A DNA stretch of 64,000 bases, taken from NCBI GenBank assembly GCA_025617375.2, contig JAMYGW020000010.1, positions 1,488,001 through 1,552,000 of the forward strand, in the 5' to 3' direction. How positions within the stretch are numbered: the stretch's first letter is position 1; every line of letters starts with the position of its first letter. Of the stretch, positions 23,691 to 33,936 are shown piece by piece. The notes beneath the pieces were generated by a model. It was not told the origin of the DNA. It made no database searches and saw only the letters and a program-made list of their open reading frames with translations. The DNA comes from Acarospora socialis. Taxonomy: Eukaryota > Ascomycota > Lecanoromycetes > Acarosporales > Acarosporaceae. Position numbers and translations under genes: made by a program.

Positions 23691-25125
23691 TTACAAGAAG
23701 TATTCGTTGCGACGATTGGTAGTCGCCGGAACAGCACGCTGGTCGTCAGGAACGGCGGAGAAGATGGCAAACTTGGGGTTCATGTCTTCGGCCAGGTTCA
23801 TGATCGACGCGACGTTGCCACAGCGGTAGCAGTAGTTCGGCGCCGACCAGACCGTGACGACGTCTTTCGCTTTGAAGTGATACTTGAACCCTTCGTTGAC
23901 GAGCTGATGCGCACGAGCGATGAGACTCAGACCGTTGACATGATTGAACTATTGAGATGAAAGTTAGCAAGAACCCGCTTTAATGAGTGTGGAGTAATAA
24001 CCTCCGTGGCCACCTTATCACCAAACAACCAGCCAGCCCCTCTAGGTGAGACTGCCCACGTATCTACATCTTCCGGGTCGCTCCATACCAAATCGCAAAA
24101 GGCACCTTCGTGGGGGATCTCCTGGGCTCGAGCAACGACGCGGACCTGATCGAGCGTACGAATTTCTGGAGACAAGCCACCGTGAACACAAAGAACCTTG
24201 CCGTCGACAACTGCTGCGAGGGGGAGGAAGTCGAAGACTTGGCAACAAGCCTTCCAGACCGACGCATTTCCGTATTTAGACTGACATTCTTCGTAGAATC
24301 CGTAGACTTGAGTGATCTGCCGAGACTCGTGATTTCCGCGTATCAAAGTGATTCGGTCTGGGAATCTACAGTGACATGTTAGCTTCGTCCCCAGCCTGGT
24401 AGAGAGCTTCTTACTTAGCCTTGAGGCACATCAGAAGAGTGAACGTCTCCAAGCTGAAGTAGCCACGATCTACAAAGTCACCGAGAAAAATGAAGCCTTG
24501 ATCTCCAGATGCGGTGAAGCCAGCTTGAGAACCTCCTTTGTTCATCCCGAGATCTTCCTCAATGCCACGAGACCTTCCACGTTCTTCCTCATCTTCATCG
24601 CTAACGTCCGTGCTAACCTCGCTGCTTCCTGCACTCTCGCCACTACTATCCTTGAATCTCTTTTTGAGTTTCGGGTCCGTGATAGTGGAGGGTGGTTCGA
24701 TATCTTCAGAGGTAATGACTTTGGTGGGGACCGTTGGACCTTCGACATTGGTATCATTAGGCATGCCTCCAGCGACGCGAAATAGCTCCAATAAATCGTA
24801 GAACTGGCCGTGAATGTCGCCACAAACCGTGACTGGAGTTTTCACTGGCTGGATGTTTGACTCTGTCCAAGTCGACCTTGTTAGTGTCCTGCTCTTAAAC
24901 CTTGGCTGGACTCTTGAAGCCTGTGTACGTGCGATGATCCACAAAGTAAGCAAATCTCAAAGACTAACCTTCCATCAGGAACTCCTTAACTGTCTCACAG
25001 AGCTGCTTCATGTGTGCTTCAGGTAGGTACTTGCATTGCTTTGCCGCTTCAAGCCATTCGTCCGGGCCACCGCCTTGCGCAATTCTCGCCGGACCTGGTT
25101 GAGGAACCTTGCCGCTGGTTGCCAT
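23691..25125 (-). CDS. sitA: PP6/Sit4-type protein phosphatase catalytic subunit
   Basis: Four exons from Met 25125 (24969-25125, 24415-24862, 24002-24365, 23691-23948; introns 106, 49 and 53 nt) give 408 residues. Metal and active-site motifs are complete: [59 protein letters not shown], and the PP2A-class tail YFL. EEWL-like start and KQCKYLPE place it in Sit4/PP6 rather than PP2A or PP4. An insert of about 80 acidic, serine-rich residues separates GDIHG from GDFVDRG; such inserts are, to my memory, common in filamentous-fungal members, and yeast Sit4 (311 aa) lacks it. Role by homology: cell cycle, TOR and ER-Golgi signalling with SAP partners. The frame stays open upstream (next entry), so the start could be earlier. 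Confidence 0.9.
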
Positions 25126-25916
25126 TCTAGAGCCGGATTCAACAGTGTACGTCACAGGGTAGATCGGATCGCGTTTTCGTAGCTTGTCCGCAACAAAAGA
25201 CCTGATATTCTCTGCTTGGGTGCGTGGCTTCCTTGCAATCGCTGCTGCAGAGTAGTTGCCACTGAACGGGTCACGTTCGGAAAGACCCAAAGTGGGTGAG
25301 TGCAAGGCTGGGGTGAAGCCAGGACATGCGCGAACTGGTGTTGCGTAAGCTCTAGGTTGAAGTAGACCGTTTGGCGCGTCAGGGCTGCTTGTAAGGTGTG
25401 GACCGCTTAGGTCAGAGTGAATGTCCGATGGTTCGTCTTCACTGCTGTTTACCAAGCGCCCAAACTGGGGGAGGTTATTATATATATCCCAATTCCTGGT
25501 AGGCTCATTGATATTTGGTTCAGTAGATGTTTCCCAGGTTGTAGGTTTCGCGGTGCTCTCAACAACGTCAGGATTGGTGACTCGGAGAGTGGAGATAGAA
25601 GGTTGACGACGATGTCTATGCGCCGCGGTGCGCCGTGGGGAAGTAGCCTATGGCTTGTCATATTAGATGTATCCATTCAGCTGCTTGTCGATGCATCGAT
25701 ACTAAAGTCAACATAAACAGTAACGCATCAAAGTTGCGACTTTGCTGCAGTGCATCACAGCCTAAGCTTCGACATAGACGAATTAGACCAGCATACCTCA
25801 GTAGACTCGCAGCTATTCGCAGCACTTGCAACAGGGGTTGGAGATGTTGAGCTCGCTGGACGGCGGGCTTGTTGTCGCTCTTGCTGCTGGGCTCGAAGCT
25901 CGCTTAGAGATACCAT
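25126..25916 (-). CDS. In-frame 5' extension of the PP6 gene, or a separate small gene
   Basis: From the PP6 start the same frame stays open upstream for 174 codons to 25647, where CATAG gives a good splice acceptor. A 149-nt intron (25648-25796) then leads to a 40-codon exon starting at Met 25916 (MVSLSELRAQQQERQQARRP). The joined frame would add 214 residues, rich in Ser, Thr, Pro and Arg and apparently disordered, to the phosphatase. Contents such as NYSAAAIARKPRTQAENIR do not match any family I know. Known PP6 subunits start near the 25125 Met. Either this species has an N-terminally extended isoform, or these exons belong to an overlapping transcript. The upstream gene UPF3 begins 229 bp away in the other direction. 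Confidence 0.45.
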
Positions 25917-26144
25917 ATCGGTCAAATCGGCGATAGTTTTTCCGTGTCCCGGCGACTAATGGCTAGCGTACTAGCGCAAATGGGTGTCTGCTTTACCGTA
26001 CCTGATTGGAGTGTGGTGAGTGGTGGAGTCGTAAAGGTGAATCAGTGGAAGGTTGTACAAAGTGAGGTTTGAAGGGCGTGTCAAGACCTTCAACATCAGA
26101 GCACTGGCATCTTATGAACGAGCTCCGACGACTAAGCACACATC

Positions 26145-28151
26145 ATGACCTCGCCGGCGCCCCAAGCTCCCACTTCCAAACCTCCCCATACGCCCTCCTC
26201 CAATGGCATCCTCTCGATCCCAGCATCTGCAACGCAGAAGGGAGCTTCGACAACACTCCCCTCAAGTGCATTACATAGCAGAGCTTCTGCTCCAAGGCTG
26301 AAAGTGGTTATTCGACGACTAGCGCCTGGTCTTACACAAGATGAGTTCGACACAGCGCTCGGAGACGAATGGAAACTCGGTGGAGGTAAGGTCGATTGGA
26401 GGCTGTTCAAATCTGGAAAACTGTCCAAGGAGTACGTCTTTCGGTCTGGCATTATATTCAGGCAGCTCTGACTAATCGACAGTCCGGCAAAGCCTTCAAG
26501 ACCAGCTCGAGTCTATCTACATCTCACCAATCACGCCCATCTTTCCTCCCTTTCCGATAAGGTCCGGCTCACTACGTTTGAGGATGCTAAACACAGCTCC
26601 AGAGACCTGTGCCTCCTTGGTCCTCCGTCTGTAGAATTTGCACCCTATGGCAGAGTACCTGGTGGTCGGGTTCGGAAAGATGCTCGTCAAGGTACCATCG
26701 ATCAAGACCCAGAGTTTATAGACTTCCTCGAAAGCCTTACGAATCCTATATCAAAGCCTGCTACTGTGTGTTCCGAAGCAGATGCGGCAGGCAAGAAGGA
26801 AGAAAAGGTCACAGTGACGCCATTGATCCAGTACCTGAGGGACAAGAAAGCGAATAAAGGTAAGGAGCCAACACCAGCTGCAAGGACCTCGAAGCACACT
26901 CGGCAAGATTCGAAGGATGGCAAAATCGAGCCAAGTCCGGAAAAGAAGATTTTGGCTAAGGCGGGTAAAGAAGTGACGCCTTCTCCGGAGAAGAAGGGTC
27001 GCCGGGAGTCAAAGGTTGATCGAGCTGCTAGAGAAGCGGTCAAACTACTCAACAAACGAGCTGTTGCCAATAACGATCAAACCAGTCCTGGTAACTCCAA
27101 CGCGTCATCTTCTGTTCCGCCAAAGGATAACGCGTTACCGGCTCCAATTGCAGAGAAGAAGAGAGAGCGAGGAAACGCGAGCGCTGCGGCAAGAATCCTA
27201 CAGCGTGATTTAGGTCTTGGGAATCCGGGAGGAGGTCGAAGAGGTGCTCGAAAAGAGACCTCAGATCCATCGAAGTCAAATACGGATCCCTCTGCACGGC
27301 CTCCGAGGCAACCTGCAGCTCAGCCCGCTGCAAAGCAGGAGAGGCGCGCTGCTCGTAGTTTGAGGACTCCAGGGCCGGACTTTTCTCCAGCACCATCAAA
27401 AGTGAACCTTCCTCTATCTCAGACATCGACCGGTCCTGCGAGTTTAACAACGACCACACAAGACTCTACGCCCGTACATCAAACACCCACCGGTCCCTCC
27501 GCATTGCGTTCTCCAGCCGGGCCAAGTAACCCCAACCGAGCCAACGCCAACACTCTTACTCCCACGCTGTCAACACCCACGCGAGCTTCACCCACTCCCA
27601 CCGCCACGCAAGCCTTCCTCAAACACGCCAACGCCTCCCAAGGCGTCACGGAACCGCTCCTCCAAGAAACCTTTGCGGTCTTCGGCACCGTCACGAAAGT
27701 CGAGATAGATAAGAAGAAAGGTTTCGCGTACGTCGATTTCGCCGAGCCGGAAGGCCTACAGAAAGCCATGCGAGCTAGTCCCGTCCCGGTCGCGCAGGGC
27801 AACGTGGTTGTTCTGGAGAGGAAGACGGGTGTTTCGCTTCAGGCAAGGAATGTACGAGGCGGTGGCGGGACGGTGGGGAGAGGTGGTGGAGGGTTTGTCG
27901 CGGGTCCGAGAGGTGCGAGGATTGGTGGGAGGGGGAGGGCCGGCGTTGTGGGCGGCCGTGGGCTGGTACAGAGTGTTTTCGGTGTCCCTACTGCTCCTGC
28001 TACAGCGCCTGCTTCATCTCCTACTTCAGCTCCTGCTCTTGCTTCAGCTACCACTCTTGCTTCAACTTCTGCTCCTGTTGCAGCTGATACTTCGGCTTCG
28101 GCTCCTACACCTGCTCCGGCCGCTGGCGTTCCAACTACGAACACGGCATGA
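26145..28151 (+). CDS. UPF3: Upf3/Smg4-like nonsense-mediated decay factor
   Basis: Two exons (26145-26431 and 26483-28151; 51-nt intron) encode 651 residues. The N-terminal Smg4/UPF3 domain begins LKVVIRRLAPGLTQDEF, and after the intron continues KDPAKPSRPARVYLHLTNH and PPSVEFAPYGRVP. Next come long charged, low-complexity linkers, then a second RRM-like module (EPLLQETFAVFGTVTKVEID, KKGFAYVDFAEPEGLQKAM), a Gly/Arg-rich RGG stretch, and an Ala/Ser/Thr/Pro tail coded by near-repeats at 28000-28140. By homology it bridges Upf2 to mRNA in nonsense-mediated decay. Divergent from the PP6 region. Confidence 0.8.
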
Positions 28152-29522
28152 TAAGGAGTGGTATTTTAGGAAATGTTTTACTTAAAGTAGCTCAGCAAGA
28201 ATGCAAATTCGAGTTATCACTCAATCTCTCATTAATTGCCCATTGTCACAGATATATGGCAGCCCCCTCACTGTAGAAGTAGTCTCCTAACCTTCTCGAA
28301 AAGTTCTCAACCACCTTAGAGGGTAAGACAACTGCGCTTAACGGCTGGATCTGTATTATCTGGCGTTGTGTGCGATGTCATTCATTCGGTAAGGATGATG
28401 AAGCAACAGCTGCAATACGGACAGATGGTTACGCGTTGCAGAGCAAAATTTTACAGGGCAGAGGTCACAGGCTACATGTAAATGAGCACGAAGATAAATG
28501 TGGATAAACAATTTGTATTGATTATATCTACTCGAACGCGTCCCGACCGCCAACATCTAAAGCCCACAAAAAGGAGAATGTGATAGAGTGCCTGTCAGAC
28601 CTCCATCAACACCCACCCCGCCGCGCCGACCGAAGTCCAAGCACAAGACGGGGTCGAGATCATCACCACTCTCACCCACCATGCCATCACTTCAGCTGCT
28701 CAGTCCCCGAAAGGCCCTCGTTGCCGAAGCGATGAGATGATGGGAAGACGAGAGTATAAGGCTTCACTCTAGGGTGTCGAGGATATAACGATCATCAGCC
28801 AGGTTGGAGATTCTGTGGCTCTGGTAAGGAGCTCAGAAGAGGACGTTTACTATAGAATTGATTCTATGCTGTTGTTCGCGAAGGGAGTGAGTAGTTAGCA
28901 GATGTGCTTGAAGACGGGGGAGAGATGGTGACAGGAGGAGAGAATGTGGTTGTTGCTGAGGTTTTGGGGAGAGGGACGTACAAGTAAAGTCGACTGAAGA
29001 AGAAAAAGTTTTGGAGGTTTTTCGAAGAATATATAGATGCTCGCTTAGCTGCGCCAAGCGAAAATTTTCGCGATTCACCGTGTTAGAGCTTATCCAGATT
29101 GGGCGAAGCGAGGGTGGACCTTCACAGCAGGGCAAGGTAAACATCTAACTTGTGCACCACCTTCGACCCTTAGTAGTAGGACTTGATACCGATGTCAAAA
29201 CGAACATCTGAGCACCTGTAGGTATAGGCACTGACAAATGCTTGATATAGGCCTCATAGTACATAATCCAAGGGTGAGCAGCCGATTTTATGCGAAAGGC
29301 TTATACACCCTTATGCAACCCTGGTGGGTCACCCACTCGACGTCACTATCTTGACTTCGTAACAACAGAGCTCCAAACATACCGCAATGTGTGATGGGCG
29401 TTCAAACGCGCACCTAACTACACCTTCGATCACAAAGAATACTCAGTGAAGAATATCTATAGCATCTTTTATCTTACCATTGCAAAATCCGTGAAGAAGA
29501 TCGATCTCGGACATACCTCACC
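28152..29522. other. Intergenic, nothing recognised
   Basis: 3' side of UPF3 and promoter of the gene at 29523. No frame over about 100 codons, no RNA gene seen. Confidence 0.45.
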
Positions 29523-30824
29523 ATGGTGCTCGACGACAGCACAGCGACCCCGTCCGACTTCACCTCCGACTACACCCCCGACTCTGACGCCGACCCCTAC
29601 AGCACAACCACCTCCTCCAATAAATTCATTCCTATGAATCTGCCCTCCCCACCCCCTATCATTGGCCCTTTGTTCGGCTACACGCACGCCTACTGCACTT
29701 CAGCCATCAACGCGCGGATCCAAGCCTCCGCCCAGCTCCTTGGGCGACCTCCAACACAAGATGAAGCCACAGCTCTGGCATACTGGAGCGCGAAGATGCT
29801 TTCCTATGCCGCATGGGGTCGGCCTCTCGGTATAGCGGCCGGTTGCTACCAAGCTTACCGCACCGCCGCCACCTACCGCTTTCCGTTCATGCAGCCCAAG
29901 CCCGAGACATTCAACCCAAACTTCTTCAGCCTGTTGAAGTTTCAATTCCAAGGCAAACAGGCGCAGATCATGTGGCATGCGCTACGTGCTATCGCCTACG
30001 GGACGTTCGGCATGTGGACAGGTGGCCTGTTGGTCGGTACCTATGCTGCAACCGTGGCTGCCGTGGGAGAGCAACGGGATCCGAGGTTGCAGGATGTGCT
30101 CAGGGCGATGCGGGAGAGGGTACGGGAGGCGGTACCCGCTGCACCTCCAGGCGCGCCTGGCAACCAACGGCCGGGTCAGAGGCGTGATCCGACGGGGCAG
30201 GGGACCAGGAGCGCGAGTGAGTTGTGGAAAAACCATAGAGCTGCCATCGGAGCTGACGATGCTCCTCTAGCCAGGACACCCAGCACATACGAGGATGACG
30301 CGAGCCCCAGCTCCGGCGATACATACGACTCCTACGATGCGAATGCCGCGGCAGAGCAAGGCAGAAGCCTGGCTATGAACGAAGGAAGCGTGCTTACGGA
30401 TCGGCAAATGAGAAAACAAGAAGCCAGACAACGCCCCAACCCCAGATCTAGCCCGACCGAAACCACCGCCTCGACGTTCCGCATCGAGAAAGTCGAGCGC
30501 CAACCGCGGAGTTTCGACGACGACGACGCGAGTCCAACGGGCGGCGAAGGCACCTTCATGGACTCTGCTTATGCTTCCGATTCCGACTCGGCGGCTACTG
30601 GCAGCGCATGGGAACGTATCCGCCAGGAGGCGGTTTCAGCTCCTCCATCGCGGCCATCGCGGAACGCGGTGAGAGGATCCAGAATCGTAAGGCGGCCGAA
30701 GCAGACGCTGGAGGAAAGGTTTGCGTCCTCGGCGACGGAACGGGAAAGTCAATCGGCCAAGGACGAAGCACAGAGGGCTTTTGACGAGAGGGTCGAGAGG
30801 GAAAGGAGGGGTGGTGAATTTTAG
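29523..30824 (+). CDS. Fungal protein of unknown function with two hydrophobic segments
   Basis: Single exon, 433 residues, start in a good context (ACCATGG). An acidic, disordered N-terminus of about 40 residues is followed by a compact part (residues 45-185) with a PPIIGPLFGYTHAY motif and two hydrophobic stretches, around residues 88-112 (GRPLGIAAGCYQAYRTAATY) and 150-175 (AIAYGTFGMWTGGLLVGTYA). A long charged C-terminal half with Ser/Asp clusters ends in a predicted helical RERESQ-like segment. I recognise the first part as a conserved fungal type but know no function. Membrane-associated (perhaps mitochondrial or endosomal) is inference only. Confidence 0.7.
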   Translation: MVLDDSTATPSDFTSDYTPDSDADPYSTTTSSNKFIPMNLPSPPPIIGPLFGYTHAYCTSAINARIQASAQLLGRPPTQDEATALAYWSAKMLSYAAWGRPLGIAAGCYQAYRTAATYRFPFMQPKPETFNPNFFSLLKFQFQGKQAQIMWHALRAIAYGTFGMWTGGLLVGTYAATVAAVGEQRDPRLQDVLRAMRERVREAVPAAPPGAPGNQRPGQRRDPTGQGTRSASELWKNHRAAIGADDAPLARTPSTYEDDASPSSGDTYDSYDANAAAEQGRSLAMNEGSVLTDRQMRKQEARQRPNPRSSPTETTASTFRIEKVERQPRSFDDDDASPTGGEGTFMDSAYASDSDSAATGSAWERIRQEAVSAPPSRPSRNAVRGSRIVRRPKQTLEERFASSATERESQSAKDEAQRAFDERVERERRGGEF

Positions 30825-31510
30825 ATATCGTTCAAATTGCTCCGACAAATGGAAAACTCTTTCACCCGTTGCTGCTGCTGATGTCAGTAGGCATAGCCAT
30901 GAATGAGTAGGGATGGGCAAGTGCGACTCTTAATTATGACAACTGGAGTCCGTCGTGTGAGTCCATTTGCCACTCCATTACCTCCAGGCAGCCTGTGCGG
31001 CACTCTTGTACTGGTCCACAAGCCAAACACTTCACAGACTGCGGACTGGGAGATTAAAGCATCATCCTTTGCTCCACAACAAAGACAGGTCATCCCGGGG
31101 TAGTACGTAGTCTCTACACGAGTGTGAGGGCGATAGCATGCAATCTCACATACCGTACCCAGGGGGGAGCTGTACCCTCTATACCTACATTACTCAACGC
31201 TGACAGTATCTGATACCAGAGCTGCCTTGTTGGAGCCTGAGCATGCTTGAGCAATCCTCCGAGCGCATCCTGAGGTTCCCTCCGAGCTACAAGCTGCCTT
31301 GAACTCGAATTGCGCTGTCTTGCTCATCTGTAGCCCTATCGCGAAGTAAAGCCCCACCGGGTTACGGACAGCAGTCCAAAGACCGTAAGTTACCAAAATC
31401 TGCGGGCGTGCCACGAAAGAATAACAGCGAACCCTCTTACTGCTTTCTAGATACGCACTCAGCTTTACTTTAACAAGGAAGGAAAATCCAAAAAATCGAA
31501 TCGTGATGAG
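30825..31510. other. Intergenic, nothing recognised
   Basis: Between the gene at 29523 and the tRNA-like gene. Only short frames. Confidence 0.4.
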
Positions 31511-31651
31511 AGCCCGATCACCGATTCGAACGATGGACCTAGAGATAGTAGAAGTAGAACTGCAATCTGCAGGGTCACGTTAGAGACGGAGTCGAGCAAG
31601 TCCAAGCGACGAGAGACCTACCTCTCGCTCTAACCGCTGAGCTAATCGGGC
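31511..31651 (-). tRNA. tRNA-like gene with about 68-nt insert in the anticodon region
   Basis: On the minus strand the acceptor arms GCCCGAT and ATCGGGC pair perfectly, the D arm is GCTC AGCGGTTA GAGC, and the T arm is CATCG TTCGAAT CGGTG directly abutting the acceptor. AGGTC fits the variable loop. Between the D arm and the variable loop lie about 85 nt instead of 17, so there is an intron-sized insert. The anticodon cannot be fixed: pairing AGAGG with TCTCT leaves A at position 33, and shifting by one gives AGG with U33 but a weaker stem. It is either an intron-bearing tRNA or a decaying one. Confidence 0.6.
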
Positions 31652-33492
31652 ACAGATACATTTCGGTCTTATCTAGTTATATATCTTTAGATACAACTCT
31701 TGTGATGCTGATCTCCAACAATCTAGTGTTGGTCCTTTTGCGCGAATCTTCAAGCCGGGCACCCTTCGCCTTTTGGCACCCTAACTCTTGGATTCGGCCA
31801 ATACGTTCTGATAATCTATCGTGGCATTACTACCGTTAGCCAAAGCATCTACTATGTAGACCCCGCAACCACTGTCAACCAGGGTTCCCCGTGGCCTCCT
31901 CACTGCCTTACGCATGCACGTCCGCATCTGACACGTCCACCTGAAGTGCATACAACATACACCCAAGCTACCCTATAATTCGACCGACAGGTTACAGCAA
32001 CGTGTCCTCAAGACTGAGGTATCATCAGGCTTCCTCATCAGCAAGCCTAACATTCCCACGATCAGTCAGCTGTCTGAAACCAGCTGCCCCCCAGATGATT
32101 GCCACCGCCCCCTTCCCCTTCACGGAATGAGATTCCTATCTTCAATGATCGATACCTCACTCCCATGAAGTTACAAGTAAAGCATCTCAACAAATCACAA
32201 GGTACGAGCAAGCAGACCCGTATGCCCACTGTATCACCCCGCCCACCCTGAGAGGATAAAGGTAGGCAACGTATTGTAGCCCCCACGCCCGTATCCTACG
32301 AGTACCCTCCAAGAATCCCAACACCCACACTACCGCCGGCCCGCCGCGAAGAACGAACCCAAAAAGCTACGGATCGAAAAAGGTGCCCTCCACCATCGCA
32401 CACATAAGAGAGCCCAAAGCCCCACGATCGAAGCACGTCTTTCACGCCGCTGGAGATTCGTCGGGCAAAACTTGGGCTCGTCTGCTGGCTCGCTCGCTCG
32501 CTCTTCGCTCTCGGGGATGGCATACCGAGCGGGACGGGCGTTCGCGATCCGCAGAGTTAGGGCGGTGCGGTCCGACATCGTGGTCGTCGAGGTCCTTTCG
32601 ATACGGACACTTTACGTTTATCTAAGGTACACATAGTTTGAGGACACGTAGGCGAAGTTACTCCTTAAGGTCCTGTCTCAGGGCTGGATGCTGTGATGCG
32701 AATGGGAGGCTGAGTGAGATTACATACATACACTTACTGTATGCTCTGGCTTACGATATGACTGCCCACCACACATGTGAGCATATAACAGTCCAAACAA
32801 TGTAACCTACCTGTGTGTGTACGAGGACGCTTCTGCATCCCAAGGGTAGAAATACAAGTCATACAAGTAATAATAGTGAATGGATCTGAAGTTGCAAATC
32901 TCACCGCCCCTTCTCCGTCTCCGGCCTCCGTCGCATCTCAGTCTCGTCTCGCCAGCTCTCCGTCCCGGCCGGGCCGTTAGTTTAGTGTCCCCCCCCCCTA
33001 AGGTAGGTAGTCCCCTCCAGGCTGCACGCCTGCGTTGTCGGCGAACAAAATCCATTCGACGATCCGTTCCAGGCGGTCACTTCACCGCCTGAAATGTCAC
33101 GTCTCCGCCCAGATGCGACGATTGGATGACTGGACGGTTGGGGGTCGCTGATAGGATGCGTTGCGGGGCGGTGGGTGTTTTGCTCGTTTCTGACTGGGTG
33201 GATGACTGATGACTGATGACTGTGTCTTATGGCATCTTTGGGCTCTCGCGATGCATGCGTGGTATGGGGTAGTGGGGTGCGGACCACGGGGGGGGTGTGG
33301 CATGGGGCTCTGGAGGGCTGGATTTATATTCGGTGCGTTTTCTCGAGAGAAGGGTTTCTGGAGATTTTCTTTTATTTCAAGAGAGAAGTGATCTAGCGAT
33401 ATATACATACTACTGCTATACTACTGTCATCTCTACTGTTGTTGTTTCGCTGCTGCTACCGTTGACCACCAACCTCATCGTCACCATTCACC
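31652..33492. other. Intergenic, low-complexity bits only
   Basis: Contains a GCTCG repeat (about 32487-32502) and a C9 run near 32990. No credible coding frame. Confidence 0.45.
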
Positions 33493-33936
33493 ATGTTCAT
33501 CAGCACCTCACCGCCCTCCCCCATCTCCACCTCCCCAGCCGCTCCACCCCCCTCACCCGCAAACTCTCTCCTCGACCTCTTCCCCCGCCGCACGTCCCTC
33601 GGTGGCGGCAGTCCCGTCTGCGCCTTCCCATCCTGGCCGAACCGCTCGTCGCTCGCGCACTCGCCCGACGACCAACCCAGCGCCTTCATCTCCGACGACG
33701 ACCTGTTCCCCAGCGTCTTCGAACAGACCGACCGCTCCCACGTCAACGCTGCTTACTCGCAGGCACGTCACGCGATGGGCTACGATGGCAGGGCGGGGGC
33801 CCAAGAGACCGCGCCACTGCCGCCGCTGTACGCGCCGCAGGCCAACGATCCGTCCAGGAGGAAGCGGAGGCGGAGCTCGCGAAAGCAGAGGGGGAGTGCG
33901 AAAGCGATGACGCCGATCGTCGAGGGCCCGGAGTGA
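33493..33936 (+). CDS. Small conserved (Dothideomycete-type) protein of unknown function
   Basis: Single exon, 147 residues. Begins MFISTSPPSPISTSPAAPPP, then a segment with CAFPSWPNRSSL and AFISDDDLFPSVFE, then a strongly basic patch RRKRRRSSRKQRGSAK and a conserved-looking end AMTPIVEG. I recall similar short proteins (Ser/Pro N-terminus, PSWPN, ISDDDL, basic patch, MTPI end) from related fungi, without known function. The basic patch suggests nuclear location. The start lies in a good context (ACCATG). Confidence 0.6.
   Translation: MFISTSPPSPISTSPAAPPPSPANSLLDLFPRRTSLGGGSPVCAFPSWPNRSSLAHSPDDQPSAFISDDDLFPSVFEQTDRSHVNAAYSQARHAMGYDGRAGAQETAPLPPLYAPQANDPSRRKRRRSSRKQRGSAKAMTPIVEGPE

Noticed and set aside
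30043-30559. Several overlapping frames on both strands
   Set aside because: Shadows of the single-exon gene at 29523-30824.
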